Source: DASYAE01 sp036501535 | GTDB taxonomy: Bacteria; Actinomycetota; Actinomycetes; Streptomycetales; Catenulisporaceae | Length of the DNA: 7,386 nucleotides | Assembly (NCBI GenBank): GCA_036501535.1 | Contig: DASYAE010000025.1 | Coordinates: forward strand, 1-7,386 | Direction: 5' to 3' | Made by a program: the position numbers and the translations under genes | In this document: piece after piece, positions 5,343-7,386 of the stretch | Position numbering within the stretch: position 1 is the first letter of the stretch | Layout of the letters: each line of letters begins with the position of its first letter | The notes under the pieces: generated by a model | Seen by the model: only the letters and a program-made list of their open reading frames with translations | Databases searched by the model: none | What the model was told of the DNA's origin: nothing

Positions 5343-6314
5343 TCAGCGGTGCGCCCGGCCCAGCCGCGTCAGCTCGGCGGCGCGTTCCAGCAGCGCGTGC
5401 GCTGCGCCGTTGCGTCCATACGGGCGTACCTGGGCACGCAGCGACCGCAGAGCGCTGTCGGCCCGCGCGCTGCGCAGGTGCGGGTAGTCGTCGCAGAACC
5501 GGCTCCACATGGCGCACGCCTGATCGAGGCGCCCCTGGCGCAGGTGCAGCTCGGCCAGCCGCGCCTCGATCAGCGTGCGGGCGCGCCGCTCGCCCTCGGG
5601 CCGCAGCCGCAGGGCCGCCCCGAAGGCCCGCACCGCGCCGTCGAGGTCGCCGAGCGACACGAGCGCCTCACCGCGCTGATAAGCGAGGGCGGACTCGTGG
5701 TACGAGCCGATCTGCTCGCCCGGCCCGTCCGCCCGGCACAGGAACCGCTCGGCGGCGCCCAGCTGCGTGAGCGCGGTGCGCCGGCCCCCGGCGGCAGCCG
5801 CCGCCATCGCCACCTGGCCGGCCAGGAACGCGGCGTGTGCGGCGGGCACGGACCCGCTGGTCCCGGCCGCCGTCTCGGCCAGGTCGAGCGCCTGGGGGTG
5901 GTGGCCGAGCGCGTGCGCCTGCAGGCTCATGCCGCGCAGCGCGGTGGCGAAGCCGGCCGGATCGGCCGCTTCGGCCGACAGCTCGGCCGCGATCCGGAAG
6001 TACGACTGGGCGGCCCCGCTCATCTGCTCGTCGAAACACGTGTAGCCGGCCAGATAGCTGAGCTTCGAGGCCACCGACAGCACCTGGAGGCGCACCCGAG
6101 GCCGCGCCTTCGCGCACAGCCACGCCGTGATGTTGTGCGCCAGGTATGTGCAGACCGCGCGGCGGGCGCCGCCTCCGCCGAACGCGGTGTCCGCATCGCA
6201 GAACACCGACAGCATCAGCTGCGCCTCTTCCACCTGCTCCGGCCCCACGCTCACCGAGCCGTTGGTGCTCGACCGCGCGGCCGACTCGCCGATCAGCGCC
6301 GCGAACGACGGCAT
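5343..6314 (-). CDS. TPR-repeat protein, regulator C-terminal domain without its DNA-binding N-terminus
   Basis: The 323 residues resemble the sensor half of actinomycete XRE-type regulators that follow an HTH with TPR-like helical repeats. The signature is EEAQLMLSVFCDADTAFGGG, then ARRAVCTYLAHNI, then helix pairs. The clearest TPR units are at about residues 209-243 (ALAYQRGEALVSLGDLDGAV) and 244-280. The usual N-terminal HTH of about 80-100 residues is missing. ATG 6312-6314 has no Shine-Dalgarno sequence. The frame stays open upstream and still looks related for about 25 codons (ALAEAGRIRRPSLRGLAYDL, to about 6390). It then gives way to a different gene remnant in another frame, with no ATG or GTG before that point. 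It is probably a 5'-truncated gene, possibly not expressed. It converges on the IspH-like gene with 25 bases between stops, so any regulatory link to the terpene locus is only guesswork. Confidence 0.7.
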   Translation of the reverse strand: MPSFAALIGESAARSSTNGSVSVGPEQVEEAQLMLSVFCDADTAFGGGGARRAVCTYLAHNITAWLCAKARPRVRLQVLSVASKLSYLAGYTCFDEQMSGAAQSYFRIAAELSAEAADPAGFATALRGMSLQAHALGHHPQALDLAETAAGTSGSVPAAHAAFLAGQVAMAAAAAGGRRTALTQLGAAERFLCRADGPGEQIGSYHESALAYQRGEALVSLGDLDGAVRAFGAALRLRPEGERRARTLIEARLAELHLRQGRLDQACAMWSRFCDDYPHLRSARADSALRSLRAQVRPYGRNGAAHALLERAAELTRLGRAHR

Positions 6315-6390
6315 CCGGCTGGCGGCCAGGTCGTAGGCGAGGCCGCGCAGGCTCGGCCGGCGGATCCGCCCGGCCTCGGCCAGCGCTCGC

Positions 6391-6647
6391 CTGGACCCAC
6401 GGCCCGTCGGTCTCCCGGTAGACGCCGTTCGGGTTCGGATAGAAGTCGACGCAGGTGGCCACGACGCGCTAGGCGAAGGCCCCCGCGCCCGCCGGGCAGT
6501 TCGCCGTGGCGATGTTGTCCCCGACGACGCCCGCCGCCGGAGTCACCGTGCAGGCGCTGACGTCGGCGTGGGCGGCGTTCGGCGCGGGCGCCATACCGGC
6601 CGCGCCGCGGCGAGCCGCGCAGCCGTCCTCGTCCCCGTGTGCATCAT
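6391..6647 (-). pseudogene. Small secreted cysteine-containing protein, decayed (frameshift, amber stop, lost 3' end)
   Basis: On the minus strand a ribosome site AAGGGAG (6651-6657) precedes two adjacent ATGs (6645-6647 and 6642-6644). They open a signal-peptide-like start, MHTGTRTAARLAAA. The frame is then lost. In the next frame follows a cleavage-site-like PAPNAAHA, then DVSACTVTPAAGVVGDNI and ATANCPAGAGAFA, then TAG at 6469-6471. The same frame continues directly past the stop with RVVATCVDFYPNPNGVY and RETDGPWVQ, whose spaced Cys and aromatic residues look like the same small extracellular protein. After Gln at about 6391 the coding character passes to the TPR gene in another frame. From this I infer an exported protein of about 85-100 residues, inactivated by a frameshift in the signal peptide and an in-frame amber codon and cut off at its 3' end. 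The family is not recognised. A genuine short product ending at the TAG is an alternative. Confidence 0.5.
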
Positions 6648-6772
6648 CGGCTCCCTTCGCCCCGCGGTCCCGTACACGCGTCGAAGACAAGGCGAAGGAT
6701 CGTCGAACTCGATCGCCGCGGCCCGGGCTCCGTCCTTCAGGGCGGGCTCGCACCCGGGCCAGCCTGCTTGTG

Positions 6773-7386
6773 TCAGTATTGCCAGTCAGCCAAGTTGTCA
6801 GGCTCCTGATCGGGCCGGTAGTCGTGTGCGTGATCGACACGGTAGGTGCGGCCGGTGCGCTGGGAGGTCCATTCCACGGTGCGCCCCGGCACGATCACTT
6901 TCACGGTGAAGCTGCCCACGGTCTTGATGCGGTGGTGGTGGCGGCATAGCGGGATCAGGTTCTTCTCGTTGGTCTGTCCGCCGCACGCCGGGCAGTCGTG
7001 GTTGAACGGCTCGACGTGGTCCAGGTCGCACCGGCATGCCGGGCGCGTGCACCCCGGAAACGCACAAACCCGGTCCCTCGCCTGGACGAATCGGCGTACC
7101 TCCGCGGTTGGCTGGTACACGCGGGGTGAGGTCTTGATGAGGGTGCCGGTGTCGGGGTCGTAGGCGAGCCAGCGCCACAGTGAGCCCGGTGCCATGGCCA
7201 GTGCTCGTGCGGTGTCTGCGGAGATCGCGCCGTAGCGTTCCAGCTCCCCGGGTTCGCGTTGAGCGCCAGCAGTGTTTCCAGCGAGACCGTGACCTGGACC
7301 AGCGCTGCCGGTGTCGCCGGGTTCTGATTCGGGGCCGGCAGGTGTGGGTCCAGGATCATGGCGCACATCACGTCCGCACGCCGCTG
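6773..7386 (-). pseudogene. DUF222/HNH endonuclease-domain protein, frameshifted and 5'-partial
   Basis: This is the C-terminal part of a DUF222 protein with an HNH nuclease domain, a multi-copy actinobacterial family that includes the M. tuberculosis 13E12 repeat proteins. The frame entering from the right edge reads QRRADVMCAMILDPHLPAP and runs to TLLALNANPG. The family sequence then continues in another frame as ELERYGAISADTARAL, followed by the zinc/HNH block: CAFPGC, CDLDHVEPF (DH at about 7019-7024), CPACGG, NLIPLCRHHHRIKT (HHH at about 6932-6940). It ends at TGA 6773-6775. The break lies in the C/G run at about 7246-7252. One missing base there would restore a continuous reading with normal family sequence. 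It is therefore either a frameshift pseudogene or a homopolymer sequencing error. The domain itself keeps all its expected Cys and His residues. Confidence 0.85.

Noticed and set aside
3967..5517. Long minus-strand ORF (about 516 residues) opposite the IspH-like gene.
   Set aside because: It is the Ser/Thr/Arg-rich antisense shadow expected in high-GC genes; the plus strand carries the conserved Cys motifs.
5349..6560. Long plus-strand ORF (about 403 residues) opposite the TPR gene.
   Set aside because: It is an antisense shadow rich in Arg, Ala and Gly, while the minus strand shows TPR helices and a family signature.
6720..6770. Possible hairpin (GCCCGGGC and neighbouring inverted bits) downstream of the DUF222 gene as a terminator.
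   Set aside because: Stem is short, poorly placed, with no U-run; expected by chance at this base composition.

Overview
The window is high-GC DNA (about 67-80% G+C in most gene-sized stretches, strong G/C bias at third codon positions, frequent GTG starts). It looks like a chromosomal accessory region of a filamentous or otherwise high-GC actinobacterium. The evidence is a Streptomyces-type signal peptidase with a C-terminal membrane anchor, remnants of an MmyB-type XRE regulator, a FGGG-type TPR regulator remnant, a DUF222/HNH protein and a pentalenene-synthase-like terpene cyclase. I cannot name the genus from this sequence.

Layout, left to right: the 3' part of a type I signal peptidase gene (2-547, +); a fusion of two broken genes, the C-terminal end of an MmyB-like regulator (594 to about 817, -) abutting the C-terminal two-thirds of a short-chain dehydrogenase (about 813-1394, +); an unrecognised 254-residue protein (1401-2165, -); a class I terpene synthase (2200-3180, -) preceded by a tightly spaced 73-residue ORF (3182-3403, -); about 600 bases with no supported gene but several repeats, including an AT-rich island with three copies of TTGGCNCTGT (3944-3983); an IspH-like iron-sulfur protein (4019-5317, +); a convergent TPR protein without its DNA-binding domain (5343-6314, -); a decayed small secreted protein gene (about 6391-6647, -); and a frameshifted DUF222/HNH gene running off the right edge (6773-7386, -).

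The core of interest is 1401-5317. A terpene cyclase with all its metal-binding motifs and an IspH homologue are transcribed away from a shared control region. The IspH homologue keeps its three cluster cysteines at almost the E. coli spacing, but has lost most residues that hold the diphosphate of HMBPP and the catalytic glutamate. It is therefore unlikely to be an ordinary housekeeping HMBPP reductase. Either it is a decayed paralogue or its Fe-S scaffold has been recruited for another reaction, possibly connected with the terpenoid made by its neighbour.

This locus is flanked on both sides by genes broken by deletion, frameshift or stop codon, which is typical of a fast-turning-over region. 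Single-base frameshifts could also be draft-sequence errors, and this is stated where relevant.
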